A stretch of DNA of 64,000 bases, taken from the NCBI GenBank assembly GCA_947627115.1, contig CANQUQ010000002.1:186001-250000 (forward strand), written 5' to 3'. The notes below the pieces were generated by a model. That model was given only the letters and a program-made list of their open reading frames with translations, made no database searches and had not been told where the DNA came from. The position numbers and the translations under genes were made by a program. Within the stretch, counting starts at the first letter, position 1. Every line of letters starts with the position of its first letter. The stretch is from an uncultured Acetatifactor sp. (lineage in GTDB: Bacteria > Bacillota > Clostridia > Lachnospirales > Lachnospiraceae). Below, in pieces: positions 18,983 through 27,512 of this stretch.

Positions 18983-19012
18983 CGCCGGGTGCATTTTCCA
19001 ACGCGCCCGGCG
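18983..19012 (-). other. Intergenic hairpin between two anchored-protein genes
   Basis: CGCCGGG (18983-18989) pairs perfectly with CCCGGCG (19006-19012), with a 16-nt loop. Read on the minus strand it is followed by TGCTTTT and then the Shine-Dalgarno of the 18960 gene. It could be a weak partial terminator or a leader structure that tunes translation of the zinc-ribbon gene. The T-run is too short for a firm terminator call. Confidence 0.4.
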
Positions 19013-19088
19013 ATCGATTTTTGTTGAAATATCAGCTATTTTATTGTAAGCTTTTATCCGTTTTTTGTCAAGTCATCCCTTCCGCACG

Positions 19089-19700
19089 TCAGTGCGATAT
19101 CTCATTCGCCAGAGAATAGACGCCATAGCTTCCGTTCACCTTTACCACTAGGGCGTAGTCAAGCGCAGGGCCCTTACCGGAGTAATTCCTGATGATCACA
19201 AGATATGCCTTAGATATCTTAAGGTCCGTGATCTTGATACTGAAATCATGGTAGCGGTAAAATTCTTCCACAAGATCCTGCACCAGCTCGGCATTATCGC
19301 CTCCGCTCAGCCGGGTGACAGCCATGATCTTGTAATCGTAATCCGAAAGAGATGCGCCTGAACCGGCCTTTTCCTTCGCCCATTCCAGCACCTCCTCTTC
19401 CGCTTCCTCAGGATAGTATTTCCTCCACCTGACATCGTCGGCGCTGATATCTCCTGTCACAAATACCCCCACATAAGTATCGAAGGCCTTCTTTACCTTT
19501 TTCTCGACGGAAGCGTTCACAATGATAGGGATCAGGATCGCCAGCAGCACTGCCAGCGCGCCTGCGGCGGCCGCCAGCAATTTTGTTCTGAGCGATACGC
19601 CCGCCGGCTTTTTTGCCGTTCCCGGCGCCTCATTCTTTTTCTGTCCTTCCGCCTCGGAGGCAGTGACCTTTATTTCGCTGTTAGGGTCTTTCTTATCCAT
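19089..19700 (-). CDS. Single-pass membrane protein of unknown function
   Basis: This 203-residue protein has a charged cytoplasmic N-terminus of ~38 residues rich in Lys/Glu, one hydrophobic helix (about 40-63), and an extracytoplasmic domain of ~135 residues. The end of that domain looks beta-rich (YALVVKVNGSYGVYSL). No known catalytic motif is visible. It lies between secDF and the larger zinc-ribbon protein, all in one direction, and shares the short-cytoplasmic-tail/ectodomain design of that neighbour without the zinc ribbon. AAAAGGA precedes the ATG. Function is not recognised. Confidence 0.72.
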   Translation of the reverse strand: MDKKDPNSEIKVTASEAEGQKKNEAPGTAKKPAGVSLRTKLLAAAAGALAVLLAILIPIIVNASVEKKVKKAFDTYVGVFVTGDISADDVRWRKYYPEEAEEEVLEWAKEKAGSGASLSDYDYKIMAVTRLSGGDNAELVQDLVEEFYRYHDFSIKITDLKISKAYLVIIRNYSGKGPALDYALVVKVNGSYGVYSLANEISH

Positions 19701-19736
19701 TTTGCCGTCCTTTTCTCCACTCTTTTGTCATCGGGC

Positions 19737-21998
19737 TCATTTTTTTGCTTTTTTAGGTGCGAACTTTATGCGGAAAATATACCACAGGCTGCCCGCCAGG
19801 CAGACGGAGGAGTACGTTCCGCAGACAATGCCCACCATCAGCGGCAGAGCAAAGTCCCTGATGCTGGTCACGCCCAGCACATACAGCACAGCCACCATGA
19901 TAAAGGTGGTCAGCGAGGTGAAAATGCTCCTTGACATGGTCTGCGTGATGCTGCGGTCCACCACCTCTCTCAGGGCATCCCTGTCAGACGTTCCTCTCAT
20001 GTTCTCCCGGATGCGGTCGAATATTACAATGGTGGCATTGATGGAATAACCCACAATGGTAAGCATACATGCCACGAACGTATTGCTCACGGACACTCTC
20101 GCCACCGCATAGAACGCCAGGACTACCAGCACGTCGTGAATCAGCGCTATGATACTGCTGATGCCGAAGCGAATGTCCGAAAAGCGGATCCTGATATAGA
20201 TCAGCATACATACAATGGCGACCAGTACCGCGATGACGGTATCGGATTTCATCTCGTCGCTGATGGTGGAGCTGATGGTCTCGGACGTGATGGAATTCTC
20301 CGCAACGCCAAAGTTGTCGGCGAACATCTGATTCAGCTCTTCTCTCTGCTCCACGTTCAGCGTGTCCGTCTTAAAGATGACTTCGTTGGATTCCTGCACT
20401 GTCTGTACCTGAACGGCACTGCCCGTGATCTCCTCGATCAGCGGCACCACCTTTGTGTTGGCTTCCTCCAGATCCATGGCATGGTCAAAGGTGACCGTCA
20501 CCGCCGTACCGCCCTTAAAGTCCAGACTGAAATTTAAGGCATCGCCGGTGTTCGCGCCGTAAACGCCCATCACCACAAAGCCTGCGGCGATCACCGCCGC
20601 GGAAATGCCAAAGAAGATTCCCTTCTTCGGCAGAATATTCAATGTCTTTCTCTCCTTCGCCACACCGTAGAGCTTCTCGCTCTTGGCACCCAGCGCATAG
20701 AATGCGTTCAGTACGAGCCTGGTCACGACCAGAGCCGTAAACATGGAGAGCACGATACCCAGGGCAAGAGTCTGTGCAAAGCCCTTCACGGAGCCGGGCC
20801 CCAAGAACAGCAGCACCACGGCCGCGATCAGAGTGGTGATATTGCCGTCGATAATAGCGGAAAGCGCCTTGTCAAAGCCGGCCTTTACCGCATTCCTCAC
20901 CGTCTTTCCGGCAGCGAGCTCCTCCCGGATACGCGCAAAGATGATCACGTTGGCATCCACCGCCATACCGATCGACAGGATGATACCTGCCACGCCCGAC
21001 AAGGTAAGGGTCATATCAAATCCGTTCAGCAGTAAAATGACCAGCGCCACGTAGGAGAGCAGACCGATCACCGATGCCACGCCCGGAAGCCTGTATACGG
21101 CGATCATGAACAGCGCCACTATTATAAGACCGATCACGGCAGCCAGAAGGCTCGTTTCAATGGCGTCCACGCCCAGCTGAGCGCCCACCACTTTGGAATG
21201 AAGCTCCTCCAGCTCCAGCTTCAGACCGCCGATGCGGATGGTAGAGGCCAGTTTGTCCGCCGCCTCATAGGATTCCATATGGGTGATCTGGGCATTGCCG
21301 TCGGTGAGCACCGCCTCCACTCTGGGAGCGCTGATGATGCTGCCGTCGTAGTAGATACCGAGAGTCTCGCCTTTGGAGTATGCGTTCCTCGTAGCGTCCG
21401 CGAACTTTACCGCGCCCTCGTCAGTCATGGTCAGGTCCACAGCGTACTCGCTTCCCATGTTGGTCTGGATCGTACCGCCTCTTGCGTCTTTTACATCCGT
21501 TCCCTCCAGCTTAATGGAACCGTCCGCCAAAAGCTCGTCGATTGTTTTTGTGAGCACGTATTGAGTGCCCAGCGTACCGTCAGCCAACTGGACCGTCTGT
21601 CCGGTGTAATTGGCGTTTCCCTCCGAGTCCGTCTCGGCAATAAAGTACAGCGTACCCGGTCTGCCCAGCTCCTGCAGGATGGCATTTGCATCGCTCACAC
21701 CGGGGATCTCAATGTTGATCCGGTCGGCACCCTCCTGATATACGATTGCTTCCGTGCTGTAATTTTCAACACGCTGCTGGAGCTTTGCAATGGTATCCTG
21801 CATATCCGTGCCGGAGGGCTCCTCCTCGCCCACCACCTGATAGGTGATGCTGACGCCGCCCGCCAGATCCAGGCCCAGCTTGATATCGGAGGCGCTTCCC
21901 TCGCCCAGCGAATTCACGCCGAAGATATCCACGTAGGCCACCCCTGCCAGGATCAGCAGAATACAAAGCAAAACCACGATCGCTCTGTTCTTTTTCAT
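19737..21998 (-). CDS. secDF: Fused protein-export membrane protein SecDF
   Basis: This 753-residue fusion of SecD and SecF uses the proton-motive force to assist SecYEG-dependent export. The SecD half (residues 1 to about 440) has an N-terminal helix, the LGLDLAGGVSITY motif, a compact periplasmic-type P1 region and six-helix RND-like bundle (GMAVDANVIIFARIREE). The SecF half begins at about 450 with its own helix and the DFKGGTAV motif, and has the second bundle (GYSINATIVIFDRIREN). The fusion is common in Firmicutes. It lies 60 nt after the SCIFF maturase gene. That adjacency is seen in many Clostridia, and its meaning is unknown. Confidence 0.97.
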   Translation of the reverse strand: MKKNRAIVVLLCILLILAGVAYVDIFGVNSLGEGSASDIKLGLDLAGGVSITYQVVGEEEPSGTDMQDTIAKLQQRVENYSTEAIVYQEGADRINIEIPGVSDANAILQELGRPGTLYFIAETDSEGNANYTGQTVQLADGTLGTQYVLTKTIDELLADGSIKLEGTDVKDARGGTIQTNMGSEYAVDLTMTDEGAVKFADATRNAYSKGETLGIYYDGSIISAPRVEAVLTDGNAQITHMESYEAADKLASTIRIGGLKLELEELHSKVVGAQLGVDAIETSLLAAVIGLIIVALFMIAVYRLPGVASVIGLLSYVALVILLLNGFDMTLTLSGVAGIILSIGMAVDANVIIFARIREELAAGKTVRNAVKAGFDKALSAIIDGNITTLIAAVVLLFLGPGSVKGFAQTLALGIVLSMFTALVVTRLVLNAFYALGAKSEKLYGVAKERKTLNILPKKGIFFGISAAVIAAGFVVMGVYGANTGDALNFSLDFKGGTAVTVTFDHAMDLEEANTKVVPLIEEITGSAVQVQTVQESNEVIFKTDTLNVEQREELNQMFADNFGVAENSITSETISSTISDEMKSDTVIAVLVAIVCMLIYIRIRFSDIRFGISSIIALIHDVLVVLAFYAVARVSVSNTFVACMLTIVGYSINATIVIFDRIRENMRGTSDRDALREVVDRSITQTMSRSIFTSLTTFIMVAVLYVLGVTSIRDFALPLMVGIVCGTYSSVCLAGSLWYIFRIKFAPKKAKK

Positions 21999-22058
21999 GT
22001 CGTTTCGTCCTTTCTGAAATCAATCTGTTTTTTGCCCGCGAAGGGCCTTCTCTTCTAT

Positions 22059-23474
22059 CTATTCACCCGCCGCTTCGGAGCTCTCCGGTTCCGCCGCGGC
22101 CTGGGACGCCTTCAGCATAATGGCACATTCCACGCGCTTTCTCTGAAGCTCGCAGCCCACATCGTAGGCATCGTTGATATTGCCGTGGAAATTATAGGCA
22201 TTTGCAGCACAGCCGCCGCTGCAGTAAAATTTTGCAAAACACTTCCTGCACTTATCCTTGGTATATACGTTGCAGCGCCCGAACTCCTCCCGGATATCCT
22301 CCCGGAGTATCCCCTCGTCCACATTTCCCATAAGAAATTTTTCATTGCCTACGAACTGATGGCAGGGATACAGATCCCCCCAGGGTGTCACCGCCAGATA
22401 TTCCGTTCCTGAACCGCACCCGGAAAGGCGTTTTGCCACACAGGGGCCGCCCTCCAGATCTATCATGAAGTGAAAGAAATTAAAGCCTCTTCCTTCCCTC
22501 CGGCGCCTTATCATCTCTTCCGCCAGCCGGTCATACTCCTCCTTCAGCTTCGGGATATCCGCCTCGGTGATCGCATAGTCGTCGTCAGGCTGCGCCACCA
22601 CCGGCTCCACGGAGATCTGCCGGAAGCCAAGATCCGCCAGATGGAGCACGTCCTGGGAAAAGTCCAGATTGTTGTGAGTGTAGGTCCCCCGCACGTAATA
22701 TCTCTCCTGCCCTCTGCTCTCGGCGACCTTCCGGAACTTGGGAACGATCACGTCGTAACTTCCCTGTCCTCCCCGGAAGGGCCGCATTCTGTCATGTACC
22801 TCCTTCCGGCCGTCAATGCTGAGAACAATGTTTGCCATCTCGCGGTTGGCAAATTCAAGAATGTCATCGTCCAGCAGCACTCCGTTGGTAGTGAGCGTGA
22901 ACCGGAAACGCTTATTGTGCGTTTTTTCCAGAGCTCTGCCGTACTCCACCAGCTCCTTCACCGTCTGCCAGTTCAGCAGCGGCTCGCCGCCAAAGAAATC
23001 CACCTCAAGATTCACCCTGTTCCCGGAGTTCGCCACCAGAAAATCCAAGGCCTTTTTTCCGACTTCCACGCTCATCAGGGCTCTTTCCCCATGATATTCC
23101 CCCTCGCCCGCAAAGCAGTACCGGCAGGCCAGATTACAGTCATGGGCAATGTGAAGACAGAGGGCCTTCACTACCGTCTGCCTGTTCTTAAAGTCAACGA
23201 CATAGTCCTCGTAAATATCGGGGGCGAACAATTGTCCCGCCGCTTCCAGCTCAAGCACCTCGTCCACCGCCTCGGCGATCTCCTCCTCCGGGCAGGGGAT
23301 ATGAGCCAGATTCAGGACTGCGGCCTTGACCGTATCGGCATTTTTGATCCCCTCATTCACAAGGGGTTCTATCAGCGGAATCACATCATAGACGATATCG
23401 TCCACCACATGGACGGAACCGCTGTTCACATCCATCACGATGTTGTATCCGCAGCTTCTGTATTGGTGTATCAC
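22059..23474 (-). CDS. scfB: SCIFF peptide maturase, radical SAM/SPASM thioether-forming enzyme
   Basis: This 471-residue radical-SAM enzyme of the six-cysteine-peptide maturase type installs a Cys-to-Thr thioether in the SCIFF peptide. An N-terminal ~100-residue precursor-binding (RRE-like) region is followed by the cluster motif CNLACRYC (Cys113, 117, 120). A C-terminal SPASM domain for auxiliary clusters carries GCGSGTEY, YPCHQF, CRKCFAKFYCSGGC and a final GCEL. Translation appears to start at a GTG (23474) with AAAGGAAAG upstream. Its substrate gene is immediately upstream. The role of the mature peptide is unknown for the family. Confidence 0.95.
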   Translation of the reverse strand: MIHQYRSCGYNIVMDVNSGSVHVVDDIVYDVIPLIEPLVNEGIKNADTVKAAVLNLAHIPCPEEEIAEAVDEVLELEAAGQLFAPDIYEDYVVDFKNRQTVVKALCLHIAHDCNLACRYCFAGEGEYHGERALMSVEVGKKALDFLVANSGNRVNLEVDFFGGEPLLNWQTVKELVEYGRALEKTHNKRFRFTLTTNGVLLDDDILEFANREMANIVLSIDGRKEVHDRMRPFRGGQGSYDVIVPKFRKVAESRGQERYYVRGTYTHNNLDFSQDVLHLADLGFRQISVEPVVAQPDDDYAITEADIPKLKEEYDRLAEEMIRRRREGRGFNFFHFMIDLEGGPCVAKRLSGCGSGTEYLAVTPWGDLYPCHQFVGNEKFLMGNVDEGILREDIREEFGRCNVYTKDKCRKCFAKFYCSGGCAANAYNFHGNINDAYDVGCELQRKRVECAIMLKASQAAAEPESSEAAGE

Positions 23475-23494
23475 AGGTATGCTTTCCTTTCACA

Positions 23495-23523
23495 CAAAAG
23501 TAGCAGCGACCGGAATCGCTGCT
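23495..23523 (-). terminator. Possible attenuating hairpin between scfA and scfB
   Basis: On the minus strand AGCAGCGA (23523-23516) pairs perfectly with TCGCTGCT (23509-23502) around a 6-nt loop and is followed by ACTTTTG. The stem is strong but only four T residues follow, which suggests a leaky terminator. It would let the peptide mRNA exceed the maturase mRNA. This is a prediction from shape only. Confidence 0.5.
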
Positions 23524-23547
23524 TACTCTAGTCTTTACAATGCCAAG

Positions 23548-23691
23548 CTATTTGATCTTTTCACAGCTCTGGTTCCCTACGGTACAGGAAGTCTTGCAGG
23601 CAGACTGGCAAGAGGTCTGGCACTCGCCGCAACCGCCCTTTTTCATTGAATCCTTCAGATCTCTGGTCGTCAGTGTCTTGATGTGCTTCAT
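23548..23691 (-). CDS. scfA: SCIFF six-cysteine ribosomal peptide precursor
   Basis: This 47-codon gene encodes a peptide with an N-terminal leader (MKHIKTLTTRDLKDSM) and a core with six cysteines at positions 21, 24, 28, 32, 36 and 43 (GGCGECQTSC, then CKTSCTVGNQSC). It matches the SCIFF family (Six Cysteines in Forty-Five residues), which is nearly universal in Clostridia. The start ATG at 23691 has AGGAGG about 10 nt upstream and a good promoter farther up. It is followed by its radical-SAM maturase and secDF. It is easily missed because of its size. The core Thr37 between Cys36 and Cys43 is a plausible thioether acceptor by family analogy. Confidence 0.95.
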   Translation of the reverse strand: MKHIKTLTTRDLKDSMKKGGCGECQTSCQSACKTSCTVGNQSCEKIK

Positions 23692-23746
23692 TATCACACA
23701 GCCTCCTTATGCTCTTATATCAGTGAACAAATTATCAGACGAACCC

Positions 23747-23774
23747 AGTATATCACAAAATCAGGAATTGTAAA
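23747..23774 (-). promoter_or_regulatory. Predicted sigma-A promoter of the SCIFF operon
   Basis: On the minus strand TTTACA (23774-23769), a 16-bp spacer and TATACT (23752-23747), with a TGA just before the -10 box (extended -10). The start of transcription would be near 23740, leaving a leader of about 50 nt before scfA. Confidence 0.62.
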
Positions 23775-23817
23775 AGTCTTTTTTCAAATACGCCGCGGTT
23801 TTGTTTCCGCCGCGCCG

Positions 23818-25455
23818 TCAATCCCTCAATAGCACACAGGTCACATCCGTATCCACCCGGATGCTCTTCCTGCCGTCGAACAGCATCAGATCCCCGCGAT
23901 AGCGCCTGAAATCGTAGTTGATGAGATATGCGATACTGCCGCCTTCCACTATCCCGTAGGAACGGATCGCCACATCATCCGCCACCTTTATGCTGCGGCC
24001 CTTATTCCAACAATAGAGCGTTCCGGTCTCACGGTCCTGATCCATACCGCACAGGTACAGCAGGCTGCCTTCCTCCTGCTGCAGAGAATAAGGACAGACA
24101 TCGGATGCCAGTCTGTGGCCGTTGAGATACAGGTCTGCGGAGTCACCGGCGGAATTTACCTTCGCCATGTAACAGATGCCGTCCTTCCCGCTTTGCTCCA
24201 CGAAAAAGACCTCCTCGGCGAGCGGCTTACATTCCGTTCCTCCTGTCTTGTAGTCACAGGTATACAGGTCACCTGTCCCATTCCCCAGCTCCTCCAGGAT
24301 ATAGAGCTCACCTGTCCTGTCGTTCAGATATACGGATAGTCCCTCCGCGGACGACATGTCCAGGCCGCCGATCTCCTTCACGCTTTCTCCGTCGATCAGC
24401 TTGACGCGGAGCCCTTCCGGGTCTGTCTCCACATAGTACACCAGCGGTCTGCCGCCGGATACCGCTCCCAGCATTTCGCCGGTGAACTTCACGACCGAAG
24501 CCGCACCGCCGCCTGCTGCATCCGTTCCGTAGTGAAGGATCTCCCGTTCCCGGCTGCCGATTTCCCTGACACAGTACAGTTCCAGTCCGGATTCCGTCGG
24601 ATAAGAATAGATCTGCGCCACCCCGTCCGCGATGCATTTCTTCCCGTCAAGATCCCTGCAGACATAGACGCTGTCCCGCTTCCGATATGCCAGCACGGAA
24701 AGATCTTCGGAGCGGTCCACGAGCAGATCGATCGTGTCGATCCTGGTCCTCTCGGAGGTTTTCATGTCCTGCACATACAGCTCCAGCTCAGGGCCGTCCC
24801 CCTGTGTCCACATCACGCGGCTTCCGTCTTCGGCGGCCCAGAAATCCTGCACCTCTTCGGCGAGCTTTTCCTTGCCTCTTCTGTCGGCGATAAAAAGCTT
24901 CCTGCCGTCGCCCTTCAGATAGACCACCCGGCCGGGCGGTATCACAATATGCCGATACACGTTGGCATCCAATTTTTCTTCATCCGGCATCTTCCCGCCC
25001 AGTCTTCGGCAATACAGGCTGTAAGTGTCTCCGCTCAACCTCTTGGGGTAAAATATATACTCCCTGTCCTCGGTATACTCCACCCGGTCGGCATATCTGC
25101 CGTACAGGGTCCCATCCTCTCTGTCCGCATAATACTTGTCCGAAATACACTGCGGCCCGTATTTTCTGCCGCCGGCCGTCATCAGTTCATTGCTCTTCAG
25201 ATACAGCAGCAGCTGATACCCGCCTTCTGAGCGGACGTTCTTCATCTGCAGGGCCGTCACAAGACCGACCGCCGCGGCCAGGACACCAAGAGCCGCCGCG
25301 ATCCCGATTCCCGCAAGAACCCTCCGGCCGTGCTTTTTGTCTTCGGCCGCCCGGACCGGTCTGCCGCACCTGGGGCAGAATCTTGCCTCCTCTATCATGC
25401 CGGTCCCGCAATGGGCACAGATCCTTATCCCGGCTTCCGTTCCTTTATCAGACAT
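23818..25455 (-). CDS. Zinc-ribbon, membrane-anchored protein with predicted beta-propeller-like ectodomain
   Basis: This 545-residue protein has a zinc ribbon at about residues 13-31 (CAHC...CPRC), a basic linker, and one hydrophobic helix at about 47-68. A ~470-residue exposed domain follows, made of repeated short beta-type segments ending in YLK/YVCR/YCW-like patterns with DG turns. The repeat rhythm resembles six- to eight-bladed propeller domains, but no specific family motif is certain. A GGGGGAAGAAA stretch precedes the ATG. It lies just upstream of the SCIFF promoter in the same direction. Function unknown. Confidence 0.76.
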   Translation of the reverse strand: MSDKGTEAGIRICAHCGTGMIEEARFCPRCGRPVRAAEDKKHGRRVLAGIGIAAALGVLAAAVGLVTALQMKNVRSEGGYQLLLYLKSNELMTAGGRKYGPQCISDKYYADREDGTLYGRYADRVEYTEDREYIFYPKRLSGDTYSLYCRRLGGKMPDEEKLDANVYRHIVIPPGRVVYLKGDGRKLFIADRRGKEKLAEEVQDFWAAEDGSRVMWTQGDGPELELYVQDMKTSERTRIDTIDLLVDRSEDLSVLAYRKRDSVYVCRDLDGKKCIADGVAQIYSYPTESGLELYCVREIGSREREILHYGTDAAGGGAASVVKFTGEMLGAVSGGRPLVYYVETDPEGLRVKLIDGESVKEIGGLDMSSAEGLSVYLNDRTGELYILEELGNGTGDLYTCDYKTGGTECKPLAEEVFFVEQSGKDGICYMAKVNSAGDSADLYLNGHRLASDVCPYSLQQEEGSLLYLCGMDQDRETGTLYCWNKGRSIKVADDVAIRSYGIVEGGSIAYLINYDFRRYRGDLMLFDGRKSIRVDTDVTCVLLRD

Positions 25456-25621
25456 TTTTCTTCCCCCGTCCGTGTTTCCCGTCTCTTTTGTCCCAAAACG
25501 GGCCAGATATTACTTTATCATTTATCAGGTGCTTTTTCAACACCCCGCGGCCCTGCAAAATGCAGACGGCGGAATGCCGCCTTCTCGCGAAGTCCCCCGC
25601 CGCTCTGCCCAGGAATCCTAT

Positions 25622-25999
25622 TTAACTCAACATACCGCCGAGCATGCCCCCGCCCGCGCACAGCACAAAGGTGGTGAGGAACGAGTTGCCTAGCTGTATC
25701 CCTCCCTGTCCCGCCGCGAGAGATATCAGCGCCAGCACAAGAAAGTAGGCGGCTCCCATCACAAGTCCCCAGAGGAATCGCCGGCTTTCCAGCTTTTTCC
25801 CGGCCACGAACCCGCCAAAAAAAGTGGCTGCCACGTAAATGACTATGATGGCCGCAGACACTGCTTTCTCGCCGAGCCGCAGCCGATAGAGCAAAAATGC
25901 CAGCAGCGCCAGAAGAATACCGGTCAATATGTAGGAAAACAACAGAGTCTTCACCAGAAAGAAAACAGGCAGCTCCCGCGTATTTTCTTTTTGTTCCAT
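25622..25999 (-). CDS. Small four-helix membrane protein (TIGR04086-like)
   Basis: This 125-residue protein consists almost entirely of four hydrophobic segments, with a glycine-rich TFFGGFVAGKKLESRRFLWGLVMG block between helices 2 and 3. The pattern agrees with the TIGR04086 family of uncharacterised clostridial membrane proteins; I recall this family and could not confirm by search. The ATG at 25999 has AGGAG 6 nt upstream; an ATG 15 nt earlier lacks a signal. It is the first gene of the block that leads to the zinc-ribbon and SCIFF genes, and diverges from the CBS/CorC gene. The 165-nt gap downstream (25456-25621) has small G+C-rich hairpins without T-runs. Confidence 0.78.
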   Translation of the reverse strand: MEQKENTRELPVFFLVKTLLFSYILTGILLALLAFLLYRLRLGEKAVSAAIIVIYVAATFFGGFVAGKKLESRRFLWGLVMGAAYFLVLALISLAAGQGGIQLGNSFLTTFVLCAGGGMLGGMLS

Positions 26000-26058
26000 A
26001 GCGTCTCCTCTCAAACCATAAACTTTTTATAAAATAATATGCACAGGCCCCCGAAAAC

Positions 26059-26088
26059 TTGACAACCGCTTTTCCCCTATTGTATATT
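26059..26088 (+). promoter_or_regulatory. Predicted sigma-A promoter for the CBS/CorC-like gene
   Basis: TTGACA at 26059-26064, an 18-bp spacer and TATATT at 26083-26088, in an A+T-rich patch 40 nt before the gene's start. The -35 box is a perfect consensus. Confidence 0.6.
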
Positions 26089-26126
26089 ATCTAAAGTATA
26101 TTTACGGGTAAAAAGGAGTGGTTGTT

Positions 26127-27497
26127 TTGGATACCCCCGGTGTCATACAACTTTTCATTCTGTTCCTGCTCATTCTGCTGTCCGCATTCTTTTCCTCCGC
26201 CGAGACCGCGCTGAGCACGGTCAACCGTGTGCGCATGCGGACCCTTGAGGACGAGGGGAACAGGCGCGCGGCACGCGTCAACAAAATACTGGAGAACTAC
26301 AGCAAAATGCTGAGCTCGATCCTGATCGGCAACAATATCGTGAATCTGTCGGCATCCGCGCTGGCCACTACGCTTGCCATGCGCGTGAACCTGGCAGTCG
26401 GCATCGCCACCGGCATCCTGACCGTCGTCATCCTGCTATTCGGCGAAATCACCCCGAAGACCTGGGCCATGCTCAATTCGGACAAAATTTCTCTTGCCTA
26501 CAGCGGCATCATTTATCGGTTGATGCAGCTCTTTACCCCTGTAATTTTCGCGGTGGACAAGCTGGCGAACCTTTTTCTGCGCCTGCTGCATATCGACCCC
26601 AACAAACGGATGAACACCATGACAGAGTCCGAGCTGCGCACCTACGTGGATGTGAGCCATGAGGACGGCGTGATCGAGTCCGAAGAGCGGGAAATGATCT
26701 ACAATGTATTTGATTTTTCGGATGCCCTTGCAAAGGATATCATGATTCCCAGGATCAACATGGTCACCGTCGGACTGGATGCTTCCTACGACCGGGTGAT
26801 GAGCGTGTTCCGGGAGCACATGTATACCCGCCTTCCTGTCTATGAGGACGACAAGGACAATATTATCGGACTGATCAATATTAAGGATTTCATTCTGACC
26901 GAGGACAGAGACAGTTTTCAGGTGCGGAACATTCTGCGTGACGCGCATTATACATACGAGTTCAAAAAAGTAGCCGATCTTCTCTACGAGCTTCGCGAGA
27001 CCACCAAGAACGTGACATTCGTGGTGAACGAGTACGGGGCTACCGTGGGAATGATCACCCTGGAAGACCTGCTGGAGGAAATTGTGGGCGAGATCCGCGA
27101 CGAATACGATGCGGATGAAGAGGAGCTGATCCAGGAGGTGGCCGAGCGCACTTATCTGGTGGAGGGCAGCATGAAGCTGGACGATATCAACGACGAGCTG
27201 GGAACGGCTCTGGACAGCGAAGACTACGATTCCATCGGCGGCATTATCATAGAATGTCTGGACAGGCTGCCTGAGGACGGCGAGGAGGTCGCCCTGGAAA
27301 GCGGAATCCGCCTAAAGGTCCAGGGGATCGACCAGAACAGGATCCGGAAGGTACTGATGACGCTGCCCGAACCCACGGGCGAGGCGCCGGATGAGACCGG
27401 CGCCGGGGAGCAGGGCACAAAGGAAAACGCTCCGGAGACAGGCTCCGAAGCGTCGAATAATCAAGGTGAGAAGACGGCCGGGGAAGGCAGAGAGTGA
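26127..27497 (+). CDS. CNNM/CorB-CorC family membrane protein with CBS pair (hemolysin-like)
   Basis: This 456-residue integral membrane protein of the group is linked to Mg2+/Co2+ efflux. Residues 1 to about 190 form the DUF21/CNNM membrane domain (ETALSTVNRVRMR motif near residue 25). Two CBS motifs follow (about 205-320, including MIPRINMVTV and TTKNVTFVVNEYGATVGMI spread across them), and then a C-terminal CorC/HlyC transporter-associated domain. A charged Glu/Gly-rich tail ends the protein. AAAAGGAG at 26111-26118 places the start at TTG 26127 (8-nt spacing), better than the upstream GTG inside the Shine-Dalgarno. It converges with the Na/Pi gene, 15 nt between stops. Confidence 0.9.
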   Translation: MDTPGVIQLFILFLLILLSAFFSSAETALSTVNRVRMRTLEDEGNRRAARVNKILENYSKMLSSILIGNNIVNLSASALATTLAMRVNLAVGIATGILTVVILLFGEITPKTWAMLNSDKISLAYSGIIYRLMQLFTPVIFAVDKLANLFLRLLHIDPNKRMNTMTESELRTYVDVSHEDGVIESEEREMIYNVFDFSDALAKDIMIPRINMVTVGLDASYDRVMSVFREHMYTRLPVYEDDKDNIIGLINIKDFILTEDRDSFQVRNILRDAHYTYEFKKVADLLYELRETTKNVTFVVNEYGATVGMITLEDLLEEIVGEIRDEYDADEEELIQEVAERTYLVEGSMKLDDINDELGTALDSEDYDSIGGIIIECLDRLPEDGEEVALESGIRLKVQGIDQNRIRKVLMTLPEPTGEAPDETGAGEQGTKENAPETGSEASNNQGEKTAGEGRE

Positions 27498-27512
27498 TGG
27501 CCGGTATCCCTG

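Noticed and set aside
17188-19119. A 643-codon plus-strand open frame opposite the zinc-ribbon protein
   Set aside because: Antisense shadow: His/Leu/Arg-rich and repetitive, mirroring the minus-strand repeats.
25540-25600. G+C-rich hairpins (GGCGG/CCGCC, CTGCA/TGCAG) after the TIGR04086-like gene
   Set aside because: No T-run on either strand, so no terminator call.
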